A stretch of DNA of 64,000 bases from Flavobacterium laiguense (GTDB lineage: Bacteria > Bacteroidota > Bacteroidia > Flavobacteriales > Flavobacteriaceae). A program made the position numbers and the translations under genes. A model generated the notes under the pieces. The model had not been told where the DNA came from. It saw nothing but the letters and a program-made list of their open reading frames with translations, and did not search any database. Below, piece after piece: positions 17,026 to 25,107 of this stretch; positions within the stretch are counted from its first letter, which is position 1, and every line of letters starts with the position of its first letter. Location of the stretch: contig NZ_QCZH01000001.1 in NCBI RefSeq assembly GCF_003097655.1, forward strand, positions 601,299 through 665,298, given 5' to 3'.

Positions 17026-17964
17026 ATGATAAAAAAAATTTCCATCGGACTTTTAATTCTGGCACTGTCCACTTCTTGTGTTTCTAAGAAAATCTACAAT
17101 GATTTAGAGACCAAATTTGCTGATTTAAAAAAGGAAAACAGAACTATTTCTGATGAAAACGCAGCTTTATTAGCTTCCAAAAAACAATTAGAATCAGAGA
17201 AAGCCGCTTTGCAAACCAATCTGGATGATGTCAATACCAACTTGGCCAAAGTGCAAGCGGATTATGCTGCCGCAAAAGACAAAATGAAAATTATGCAAGA
17301 TTCGTACGCTGCTTTAGAGAAAAACAGCAATGAATCCTTGGAAGCCAACATGAAAAAGAACCGTGAATTATTGGCTCAACTGGATGCAAAAGCAAAAGCA
17401 TTGGCATTAGAACAAGAAAAATTAAATGCAAGCAGCCAACGTTTAAAAGAGCTGGAGGATTTAATCGCTGCCAAAGAAGCCAGCATGAAAAAACTAAAAG
17501 AAACGCTTTCTAAAGCGTTAAATAGTTTTGAAGGTAAAGGTTTGACCATAGAACAAAAAAACGGAAAAGTATATGTTTCTATGGAGAACAAATTGCTTTT
17601 CAATTCCGGTAGTTGGGCTGTAGGTTCCGAAGGGAAAAAAGCAGTGGTCGAAGTAGGGAAAGTATTGGGAGACAATCCTGATATTTCGGTATTGATTGAA
17701 GGACATACTGATAATGACCCGTATGTAGGTTCTGGGACAATTACGGATAACTGGGACCTTTCGACTAAAAGAGCAACGGCTATTGTAACCATTTTGGGTG
17801 AAAACAAAAAGGTAAACAAACAAAACCTTACCGCAGCCGGCAGAAGTGAATACTCTCCATTGGCAAGTAACACTACTGCCGATGGTAAATCTAAAAACCG
17901 CAGAATCGAAATTATTTTGACTCCTAAATTGGACGAAATTTCAAAAATGTTGAATGAGTTTTAG
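17026..17964 (+). CDS. OmpA-family peptidoglycan-binding lipoprotein
   Basis: A 312-residue lipoprotein: signal with lipobox LSTSC (Cys 18), a long coiled coil (about residues 25-160, Lys/Glu/Ala-rich heptads), then an OmpA C-terminal domain (about 175-300) with LFNSGSWAV, IEGHTDNDPY and NRRIEIILTP. The OmpA domain binds diaminopimelate in peptidoglycan, so the protein probably tethers the outer membrane to the wall. The gene stands alone with its own terminator. Upstream 344 bases contain only repeat elements. Confidence 0.92.
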   Translation: MIKKISIGLLILALSTSCVSKKIYNDLETKFADLKKENRTISDENAALLASKKQLESEKAALQTNLDDVNTNLAKVQADYAAAKDKMKIMQDSYAALEKNSNESLEANMKKNRELLAQLDAKAKALALEQEKLNASSQRLKELEDLIAAKEASMKKLKETLSKALNSFEGKGLTIEQKNGKVYVSMENKLLFNSGSWAVGSEGKKAVVEVGKVLGDNPDISVLIEGHTDNDPYVGSGTITDNWDLSTKRATAIVTILGENKKVNKQNLTAAGRSEYSPLASNTTADGKSKNRRIEIILTPKLDEISKMLNEF

Positions 17965-18021
17965 GAGGAAGAAGCTAAGGTACTGAGATACTATCCCAAT
18001 ATTTATCGGGATTAAGTTTAG

Positions 18022-18055
18022 AAAAGGTTTGCGTGTAAACGTCGAACCTTTTTTG
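18022..18055 (+). terminator. Terminator after the OmpA-like gene
   Basis: AAAAGGTT (18022-18029) pairs with AACCTTTT (18045-18052), with inner GCGT/ACGT pairing, followed by a T-run. Directly downstream are CTTAGAATCTTAGCC-type repeats that run up to the aldo/keto reductase start. Confidence 0.7.
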
Positions 18056-18161
18056 TTAATATTAGACAAAGCCAAACTAAAAACGAAGAACTAATTTTTA
18101 TCTTTGCTTTCAAAAAAACTTAGCATTTTAGCCTCTTAGAATCTTAGCCACTTAAAAAAAA

Positions 18162-19202
18162 ATGAAATACACCACCTTACCGAATACCGATATCAAAGTC
18201 AGTAAAATATGCCTTGGCACCATGACTTTTGGACAACAGAACACAGAATCCGAAGGGCATGCCCAAATGGATTATGCACTCGAAAAAGGTGTTAATTTCT
18301 TTGATACCGCCGAGATGTATTCTATTCCTGGAAAGCAGGAAACCTACGGAAGTACCGAGAAAATCATTGGATCGTGGTTCAAGAAAACCGGAAAAAGGGA
18401 AGAAGTGGTTTTGGCATCGAAAATTGCTGGACCAAGCCCTATCTTTGGCTATATGCGAGAGAAATTAGATTTTTCTCCCGCCAGTATTCAATACGCTTTA
18501 GACAACAGTTTACAGCGTCTTCAAACCGATTATTTAGATCTTTACCAATTGCATTGGCCAGAACGTAAAACTAATTTTTTTGGACAACGAGGCTACAAAG
18601 TACAAAATGACGATGCTTGGGAAGATAATATTCACGCCGTTTTAGAAGCTTTGGATGGTTTTGTAAAAGCTGGAAAAATTAAACATATTGGGGTTTCCAA
18701 TGAAAATCCTTGGGGGATGATGCGTTTTCTGGAAGAAAGTAAATACCAGAATTTACCAAGAATTAAAACCATTCAAAATCCGTATTCGTTGTTAAACCGC
18801 CTTTTTGAAAATGCTTCAGCCGAAGTTTGTCTTCGTGAAAATGTGGGACTATTGGCTTATTCGCCAATGGCATTTGGAGTTTTATCGGGTAAGTTTTTAA
18901 CGGGAGAGCCCCATCCTAATGCGAGATTGAGCTTGTTTCCTCAATATTCGAGATACAGCAGTGCAAAATCTACCGAAGCAACAAGACTGTATCAAGAAGT
19001 AGCTCACCAACACGGATTGACATTAACCCAATTGGCCCTGGCTTTTGTGGAACAGCAACCCTTTTTGACCAGCACCATTATTGGCGCCACCACAAAGGAA
19101 CAGCTTAAAGAGAATATAGACACAATTACCGTTTCACTTTCAGAAGAAATATTGAAAGCAATTGATGGTATTCAGGCCATTATTCCAGATCCGGCACCCT
19201 AA
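18162..19202 (+). CDS. Aldo/keto reductase (Tas-like)
   Basis: An NADP(H)-dependent aldo/keto reductase of 346 residues with a TIM-barrel fold. Family marks: the catalytic Asp/Tyr area FFDTAEMYS, the Lys region EEVVLASKIAG, the His/Trp region LYQLHWPER, and the cofactor area near STIIGATTKEQLKENI. The long insertion after LHWPER and the length match the E. coli Tas type (346 residues). The physiological substrate cannot be told from sequence. It is a single-gene unit with a strong terminator. Confidence 0.92.
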   Translation: MKYTTLPNTDIKVSKICLGTMTFGQQNTESEGHAQMDYALEKGVNFFDTAEMYSIPGKQETYGSTEKIIGSWFKKTGKREEVVLASKIAGPSPIFGYMREKLDFSPASIQYALDNSLQRLQTDYLDLYQLHWPERKTNFFGQRGYKVQNDDAWEDNIHAVLEALDGFVKAGKIKHIGVSNENPWGMMRFLEESKYQNLPRIKTIQNPYSLLNRLFENASAEVCLRENVGLLAYSPMAFGVLSGKFLTGEPHPNARLSLFPQYSRYSSAKSTEATRLYQEVAHQHGLTLTQLALAFVEQQPFLTSTIIGATTKEQLKENIDTITVSLSEEILKAIDGIQAIIPDPAP

Positions 19203-19225
19203 GTCTTGATGTAAAATCAGAATTA

Positions 19226-19264
19226 CAAAACCCTGTCAGAGTTCAAAACTCTGACAGGGTTTTG
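19226..19264. terminator. Strong two-way terminator
   Basis: A perfect 18-bp stem (CAAAACCCTGTCAGAGTT / AACTCTGACAGGGTTTTG) with a 3-base loop lies between the aldo/keto reductase and the convergent sugar dehydrogenase gene. Its A/T-rich flanks allow it to work on both strands. The CCCTGTCAGAGTT arm is unusually long for a terminator and may be a dispersed palindrome. Confidence 0.85.
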
Positions 19265-19303
19265 TGTGTTTAAAAAGAAGTCTAACGCAATTTCTGGGTT
19301 AAA

Positions 19304-20671
19304 CTATTCAAAAATCAGTTTCTGTGTTGAAAATTCTCCTTGGTCATTTTGAATGGTAATAATGTAAATACCTTTGGATAGGTGGTTTGTTTTGATGATA
19401 TTTAGAGCCTTGTTTTCCGTTTTTTGCCGTAATAACATTTTGCCTTCCAAATCAAAAATGGTAACTACAGTGGGATAATTGTCATTTGATTTTTGGATAA
19501 TAATTTCTGATTTCGTTGGATTAGGATACACTATAAATTGGGTGTTGTCAAAAGTTTTTACTCCCAATGAAGTATCTTTAATTTTGTAAATAGAACCATT
19601 ATTTAGGGATGCAACGTATAGCTCGCCATTGATATCTTCGCCAAAAGTTGAAAAATTATTTCCTGAGAAAACCGTAGAGAATGTTACCGTTCCATTTGAT
19701 GTTAGCATACCTATTTGTGGGTTGCAATAATCCGAAAAGAAATACAGTCCCTTAAAATTGGGATAGACGGTGCCGTTGTACACATAGCCACCAGTAATGG
19801 AACAAGCGCCAGTAGAATGGTTTATTGTCTTTAATGGAAACTTCATGGAGGCTTGTGAAGGACAGCCCACAGTATTGTATGCCGCATCTCCTTCATAACA
19901 ACGCCAGCCGTAGTTTAATTCGGATTGTGTAGCGGCTGCCATGTTGATCTCTTCAATTTCATTTTGACCAACATCGGCAATCCATAAATTACCCATTTTT
20001 TTGTCAAAAGAGAATTTCCAGGGATTTCGAAGGCCGATCGCCCAAATTTCATCAGCACCTGCAATTCCCACATACGGATTGCCAGCAGGAATGCTGTATG
20101 GAGTTCCTGAATTTACATCTATACGAAGCATTTTGCCTAATAATTCATTTGCGTTTTGTGCTCTGTTTTCTGGATCACTACCACTTCCGCCATCGCCCAT
20201 GCCAATGTATAAATAGCCGTCTGGTCCAAACTTGAGACTTCCGCCATTATGGTTTGCATAAGGTTGCGCAATGGTCAAAAGTACAATTCCACTTGAAGGA
20301 TTAGCAAGATTTGGATTTGTACTATCGACGGAATACCTTGTAATTACAGTATTTCCGGATAAGTTGGTATGGTTGGTATAAAAGAAACCATTAGAAGTAT
20401 AATTGGGGTGAAAAGCCAAGCCTAACAAACCCTGTTCACCACCAGCACTTACTTGACCCGCAATATTGAGAAAGGGATTGGGATTTATAGTTCCATTTGG
20501 ATTCAAGATTTTGATCATGCCGCCTTGCTCGACAACAAACAATCGGCTGTCTCCGGCATTTGTAATTTCGACAGGGTTTGAAAAACCAGACGCGAAAGGT
20601 TGTAATCCTATGGTTTGAGAATAGGAATAATTCAAAAAATAGAATGAGAATAATAATGCCATTATTTTCAT
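19304..20671 (-). CDS. PQQ-dependent sugar dehydrogenase with T9SS tail
   Basis: A secreted six-bladed beta-propeller of the glucose/sorbosone dehydrogenase family (455 residues). Signal peptide MKIMALLFSFYFLNYSYSQ; propeller signatures include LLGLAFHPNY, HNGGSLKFGPDGYLYIGMGDGG, GLRNPWKFSFD and DVGQNEIEEIN. The last 75 residues (VYPNPTKSEIIIQKS ... GIYIITIQ ... QKLIFE) are a type A T9SS sorting domain, so it is exported and bound at or released from the surface. Such enzymes oxidise aldoses with pyrroloquinoline quinone. The start was placed at the second methionine cluster because the nine earlier residues spoil the signal peptide. Confidence 0.9.
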   Translation of the reverse strand: MKIMALLFSFYFLNYSYSQTIGLQPFASGFSNPVEITNAGDSRLFVVEQGGMIKILNPNGTINPNPFLNIAGQVSAGGEQGLLGLAFHPNYTSNGFFYTNHTNLSGNTVITRYSVDSTNPNLANPSSGIVLLTIAQPYANHNGGSLKFGPDGYLYIGMGDGGSGSDPENRAQNANELLGKMLRIDVNSGTPYSIPAGNPYVGIAGADEIWAIGLRNPWKFSFDKKMGNLWIADVGQNEIEEINMAAATQSELNYGWRCYEGDAAYNTVGCPSQASMKFPLKTINHSTGACSITGGYVYNGTVYPNFKGLYFFSDYCNPQIGMLTSNGTVTFSTVFSGNNFSTFGEDINGELYVASLNNGSIYKIKDTSLGVKTFDNTQFIVYPNPTKSEIIIQKSNDNYPTVVTIFDLEGKMLLRQKTENKALNIIKTNHLSKGIYIITIQNDQGEFSTQKLIFE

Positions 20672-20800
20672 GATCAAATGGTTTAAAAGTAAACTCAAAT
20701 TTACAATTTTTTTTGTTCTAATAAGTTGTAAATTAAATAGCTATGTGATAATTGGTTTCTATTCCTGCTTTTGTTTCACAGATATTTTTTTAAACCATAA

Positions 20801-20919
20801 AAGACATACAAACAAATTTAAAGACTTCAACTTGAATGAACTTGTATGTCTTATAGAGTAAAAACACTTTAAAATTCTTTGTGAATCTTCTTTTTTTCTT
20901 CGTGAATCTTTGCGAAACG
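20801..20919. repeat. Short inverted repeats upstream of the dehydrogenase gene
   Basis: AAGACATACAA (20801-20811) pairs with TTGTATGTCTT (20842-20852). Bases 20875-20919 hold TCTTTGTGAATCTTC and CGTGAATCTTTGCGAAAC, members of the TTTGCG/TTTGTG repeat family. The second part adjoins the end of the VWA gene. Confidence 0.55.
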
Positions 20920-20924
20920 AACTT

Positions 20925-22085
20925 TTATCGCTCTACCGTATAGCCTTTTGTTTTTGCCAAAGCCACAATGGAAGTGTTTATGGCATTCCCTAAATCATCT
21001 TGTGATTTTGTTTTTTTGGCTTCGGCATCAATATAGTGTTGGCGTTTTTTGGCTAGATCCCCTATTTCTTTCTGGATGGCTTCTCTTTCCTTGGTTTTTT
21101 GGGTAACAATCACTTCCAATTCGGCCTCGGATTTGTTTTGAAGTTCAGCTGGTAATTCCTCTTTTTTGATTTTTGTAATTGCTTTTGGGTCTTGTTTTAC
21201 TCGGTCGACTAGATCCCAACTTTCATTTTTGTATACCGCTTTGGATTTACTTACGGCACGTTCGGCATAATTGGCAGCAGATACACCTTGTGCATTTTTG
21301 TCTTGTGCTTCTTGGTTCATTTTTTTAGAAGAGCCTTTTGCTCCATAACCTATATAAGTAGTGTTTATTCTTATATTGCATTGTGATATTTGATCGTCAT
21401 AAGGCGTTGATACGTATTGTACTGACAAATTAGAATCAATGTTGAAGTATTTCCCTTTTCCATAATCGGCTCCATCTTTCCAAAAGGAATTGATGCCTTC
21501 CAAACTGCTTCCGCAAAAAATAGTGTTCACATAAATGTCATTTTTCATCGCATCGCTTATGGCTTCTTTGTAATTTATACCTCCTTGGTCGAAGGCTTCG
21601 TTACCTGCAATATAGATGAGTTTCATGTTGTTGCTTTCTTTTTCCCATTGCAATTTCTTTGTTGCATCTTGGATCACTGCACCGCAATATTCATTACCAC
21701 CATTGGTTTTTAAAGCAAATAATTTTTCGGAAATCAAGTCCAAATCAGTGGTAAGAGGCGTTACTTGTCGGATATAATTAGATTGTTGAGCCAAACCGTC
21801 ATTACCGTATTCGTACAAAGCAATTTCGATATCGGGAGTTTTACCAGAATATTTAAGTGTAGTCAGCGTGTTGACGATATTCCAAAGTCTAGATTTGGCT
21901 TGGTCGATTAATCCGTCCATACTGTTGGAAGTGTCCAATAAAAGGGCCACTTGAATTTTGGTATTTTCTGCTGTTTTTGAATTTTCTGTTCTTATTTTTT
22001 TTATGGGTTCGGCATTCGAAGAATTACAGTTTGCAAAAGCCATTGTTGTTGCCAAAAGTGCTGAGATAAATAGAATCGATTTCAT
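20925..22085 (-). CDS. Von Willebrand factor A domain protein
   Basis: A 386-residue exported protein with one VWA domain. Signal region MKSILFISALLATTMAFANC could be a lipoprotein signal (Cys 20). The metal-ion site motif is DTSNS (D-x-S-x-S) in IQVALLLDTSNSMDGLI, with a later Thr/Asp region (IALYEYGNDG, TLKTNGGNEYCG). After the domain is a Lys/Glu-rich helical tail (EAELEVIVTQKTKEREAIQK). VWA domains bind other proteins, but no partner is evident. The start at 22085 avoids an 11-residue extension that has no signal character. Confidence 0.88.
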   Translation of the reverse strand: MKSILFISALLATTMAFANCNSSNAEPIKKIRTENSKTAENTKIQVALLLDTSNSMDGLIDQAKSRLWNIVNTLTTLKYSGKTPDIEIALYEYGNDGLAQQSNYIRQVTPLTTDLDLISEKLFALKTNGGNEYCGAVIQDATKKLQWEKESNNMKLIYIAGNEAFDQGGINYKEAISDAMKNDIYVNTIFCGSSLEGINSFWKDGADYGKGKYFNIDSNLSVQYVSTPYDDQISQCNIRINTTYIGYGAKGSSKKMNQEAQDKNAQGVSAANYAERAVSKSKAVYKNESWDLVDRVKQDPKAITKIKKEELPAELQNKSEAELEVIVTQKTKEREAIQKEIGDLAKKRQHYIDAEAKKTKSQDDLGNAINTSIVALAKTKGYTVER

Positions 22086-22454
22086 AATTTCTAGTTTTAA
22101 GGGTTGATTACAGACCAAACTTAAAAACTAAAAACACTCCTTTTTTGGACAAATGGTGAAACGCTCTTTTCACTTGGTGAAACAAGTTGTAAAAGGAGTT
22201 TAAAATACTTTACTTTACATAGTGGATTTTTTTTTGGAAAGTGGCTAAGTTTCTAAGATTCTAAGTGTCTGAGAAACTTAAAAAAACAAAATATTGTCTC
22301 TTAGCCCCGATAGAAGCGAAAATCCTTGTGGCCCGGGGTTCGGGACACAAGATTGAAGCGGATAGCGGGACTAATGCTGATAAAATTCCAAATCTTTCGG
22401 CTCCAAATTATTATTAATCACTTAGAATCTTAGCAATTCAGAAACTTTAAAAAA
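22086..22454. repeat. Repeat-filled spacer containing palindromic element, family 1, copy B
   Basis: No gene. Element B is 22301-22374: TTAGCCCCGATAGAAGCGAA, then AATC, an inner stem CTTGTG..CCCG / CGGG..CACAAG, then GATTGAAGCGGATAGCGGGA and CTAA. It is bracketed by an inverted pair CTAAGATTCTAAGTG (22253-22267) and CACTTAGAATCTTAG (22419-22433), so one repeat seems nested in another. The right copy ends just before the kinase start codon. Confidence 0.85.
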
Positions 22455-24266
22455 ATGCGTTTATTAACGATATATATCATCTTCCTTCTTACGCTGTTGC
22501 TTCCCATCGGGACAATGGCTCAGGATTCTTTGTATAAAAGCAAATCGATGCCGGCGTCTAAAATGAGTAGGGTGAGCAATGATTTAAAGAAGTCTTTGGA
22601 AGTAAATGATGAGGCTCAAATTGCTAAAAATTATGAACGATTGGCCAATGAATTTCTCAACAAAGGAGATAACGCCAAAGCAGAGGAATACTTTAAAAAA
22701 GCAATCACGAGTTACACCAAATTGAAGCTGGTAGAGGACAAAACCCGTGTAACCAGAAGCCTTGCCAAAGTGCAGGAATCTCAAAAAGATTATGAATCGG
22801 CGATTAAGAGTTATGAAGTTGCGGGTGCATCAGCAGAAGATAAAAGTCTCGAAAAAATAAATGCCAATGATGCCAATCGTTTGCGTTCCGTGGCGAGTCC
22901 GGTGGCTCAAGCAGGTTATGTTGATTCGAATATCGAGTTACTAAAAAAAGAAAAGAAACTAGAGGAAGTTTCGGCGGCCTATGTCCAAAAAGCCGAAAAT
23001 TCCCTGCAACAAAAAAACAAGGAAGTTGCCATAGAAAGTTACAATCAAGCGCTCGCTTACGCAAAAGGCAAACCGGAGGCCATCATCAAAATTAATAATG
23101 AAATTGCCAAAGTATACGCATCAGACAATCAGTTTGATAAAGCGATTGGTATCAACGAAAAGCTTTTGGCGGAAGCCAAAACCAAACAAGATTTCAATAC
23201 TCAAATCAAGCAATTGCAATCGCTATCATCTCTTTATTTCAAAAAAGACGAACCGAATAAAGCCATCACTGCTTTGAAGGAAGCCTTTACATTGGCGCTA
23301 CAAAAAGGAAATTCAGCGGAAGCCAAAAAGAGTTTGATTTCATTGACTCAATATTACAATGGAAAAGGGAATAACAAAGAAAGTTTGGCTTTATACGACC
23401 AATTTCTTCAAAACTTCGATCAATTGGTACAATCAGATACGACTTTGATTGATGCCAAAACATTTCAAGTTAGTGAAGATAAGATCCGTCAATTGGAAAA
23501 GGAGAAATCCTTGAAAGATGAGCTAATCACTAAGAAAAATACCTTTAATTATTTTCTTTTGGGTTCGATTGGATTGCTTTTGTTGTTGTTTTTATGGATT
23601 GTAAAAGCGCTTTTTTCGATTAAAACCAAGAATAAAGAAATAGCCCTGCAGTCGTTGCGAAGGGAAATGAATCCGCATTTTATTTTCAACAGTCTTAATA
23701 GCGTGAATCAGTTTATATCCGAAAACAAAGAATTAGAAGCCAATAAATACTTGACTTCTTATTCGAATTTGATGCGAAACACAATGGAAAATTCCAACAA
23801 GGATTTCATTACATTGGATAACGAATTGGAGCAATTGAAAAAATATTTGAAATTGGAGCATTTGCGTTTTCAGGATAAATTTGATTTCAAAATCAGTGTT
23901 GACCCAGAATTGGATCCCGAGAGAACCATGGTTCCCAATATGATCATTCAGCCTCATTTGGAGAATGCCATTTGGCACGGTTTGCGGTATTTGGATGTCA
24001 AAGGATTATTGCAATTGCAAGTTCTGTTGATAGATGGGAAAGTGTTGATTCGTATAGAAGATAACGGCATTGGTTTAGCCAGAAGTCAGGAATTGAAAAC
24101 GAGTAACCAAAAAACGCATCAATCTCGGGGAATGAGCAATACGAAGGAGCGTATTAGTTTGCTGAATGAGTTGTACAAAAGGAATATTTCTTTTCAAATT
24201 TCCGAAAAAGCCTTTCCAGAAACAGGAACCATAGTCGAAATTGTTTTTTCCTTAATTGATAAATAG
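22455..24266 (+). CDS. Sensor histidine kinase, LytS-type (His_kinase family) with TPR sensor region
   Basis: A 603-residue kinase. Signal-like N-terminus (to MAQD), TPR repeats over about residues 50-330 in the periplasm, one transmembrane helix (YFLLGSIGLLLLLFLWIVKALF, about 365-385), then the kinase. The phospho-acceptor His lies in REMNPHFIFNSLNSVNQF and the ATP-binding N box and G box in PHLENAIWHGLRY and IEDNGIGLA. This is the compact LytS/YehU type. The response regulator follows one base after the stop, so they form a two-gene two-component system. TPRs suggest that a protein or peptide is sensed. Confidence 0.92.
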   Translation: MRLLTIYIIFLLTLLLPIGTMAQDSLYKSKSMPASKMSRVSNDLKKSLEVNDEAQIAKNYERLANEFLNKGDNAKAEEYFKKAITSYTKLKLVEDKTRVTRSLAKVQESQKDYESAIKSYEVAGASAEDKSLEKINANDANRLRSVASPVAQAGYVDSNIELLKKEKKLEEVSAAYVQKAENSLQQKNKEVAIESYNQALAYAKGKPEAIIKINNEIAKVYASDNQFDKAIGINEKLLAEAKTKQDFNTQIKQLQSLSSLYFKKDEPNKAITALKEAFTLALQKGNSAEAKKSLISLTQYYNGKGNNKESLALYDQFLQNFDQLVQSDTTLIDAKTFQVSEDKIRQLEKEKSLKDELITKKNTFNYFLLGSIGLLLLLFLWIVKALFSIKTKNKEIALQSLRREMNPHFIFNSLNSVNQFISENKELEANKYLTSYSNLMRNTMENSNKDFITLDNELEQLKKYLKLEHLRFQDKFDFKISVDPELDPERTMVPNMIIQPHLENAIWHGLRYLDVKGLLQLQVLLIDGKVLIRIEDNGIGLARSQELKTSNQKTHQSRGMSNTKERISLLNELYKRNISFQISEKAFPETGTIVEIVFSLIDK

Positions 24267-24267
24267 G

Positions 24268-25014
24268 ATGAATTTTCAAAAGATAAAAAGTGTCATTGTC
24301 GAAGATGAATTGGCGGCACGAGAAGTCCTCAAGAATTATTTGAGTAAATATTGTCCCCAAGTGGAGGTTATTGGCGAAGCCCAAAATATAAAAGAAGCCG
24401 TTCCGTTGTTGCACGAATTACAACCACAATTGGTTTTTCTGGATGTTGAAATGCCTTTCGGTAATGCTTTTGATGTTCTCGAAGCCTGTAAAGATTTACA
24501 TTTTGAGACTATTTTTGTAACCGCCTTTTCAGAGTATTCTTTGAAAGCCTTGAATCAAAGTGCTGCGTATTATTTGCTAAAACCCATTAGCATAGAAGAA
24601 TTAATTGTTGCTGTAAACAAAGTGCATCATCAAATTCTGAATCACGAGATTTTTAACAGGAACAAGATAATCGTTGAAAATTTTCAGGAAACCAAGCCCG
24701 AAAAGCAACAGGTAATCTTACCAACGCAGGAAGGTTTTGAAGTGGTGAGAATGGAAGAAATCGTCCGCCTTCGCGGCAATGGAAATTTCACCGATTTGTA
24801 TCTCCATAACGGAAATAAGAAAATGGTGTGTCGTTTTTTGAAGCATTTCTCGGAAATCTTACCTTTGCCATTTATACGCGTTCACAAATCCCATATTATC
24901 AATTTGAATTGTGTGAAATCGTATAATAAAGGTGGTATTATTACCCTAAACGATGCTACTGAAATAGAGGTTTCCCCAACGTACAAAGAGGATTTTCTGA
25001 GGAATTTTAAGTGA
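24268..25014 (+). CDS. LytTR-family response regulator
   Basis: A 248-residue DNA-binding response regulator paired with the kinase just upstream. The receiver domain (1-125) has the acidic pocket VEDE, the phospho-acceptor Asp in LVFLDVEMP, and the conserved Lys in YLLKPI. The LytTR domain (about 145-248) shows EEIVRLRGNGNFTDLYL and FIRVHKSHIINLNCVKSY. LytTR proteins bind direct repeats in promoters, but none of the nearby genes can be named as a target. The ATG at 24268 is preferred to an upstream TTG that overlaps the kinase end. Confidence 0.94.
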   Translation: MNFQKIKSVIVEDELAAREVLKNYLSKYCPQVEVIGEAQNIKEAVPLLHELQPQLVFLDVEMPFGNAFDVLEACKDLHFETIFVTAFSEYSLKALNQSAAYYLLKPISIEELIVAVNKVHHQILNHEIFNRNKIIVENFQETKPEKQQVILPTQEGFEVVRMEEIVRLRGNGNFTDLYLHNGNKKMVCRFLKHFSEILPLPFIRVHKSHIINLNCVKSYNKGGIITLNDATEIEVSPTYKEDFLRNFK

Positions 25015-25019
25015 AGACT

Positions 25020-25092
25020 TAACCGCAAAGGGAAGCGCTATGAACGCAAAGCTTTGCGAACTTTGCGATATCCTTTGCGTGTCTTGCGGTTA
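25020..25092. repeat. TTTGCG-family palindrome
   Basis: TTAACCGCAAAG at the left and CTTGCGGTTA at the right face each other, with AACGCAAAGCTTTGCG palindromes inside. It lies between the regulator gene and the convergent transglycosylase gene and may serve as a shared terminator. Confidence 0.7.
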
Positions 25093-25107
25093 GATAGCTA
25101 AAACAGT

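Noticed and set aside
17376..17873. 165-codon antisense frame inside the OmpA-like gene
   Set aside because: The plus strand encodes a clear lipoprotein with an OmpA domain; the antisense product is Ser/Phe-rich and featureless.
19304..22085. Functional link between the sugar dehydrogenase and VWA genes
   Set aside because: They are on the same strand but separated by over 250 bases of repeat DNA and share no pathway, so an operon is not supported.
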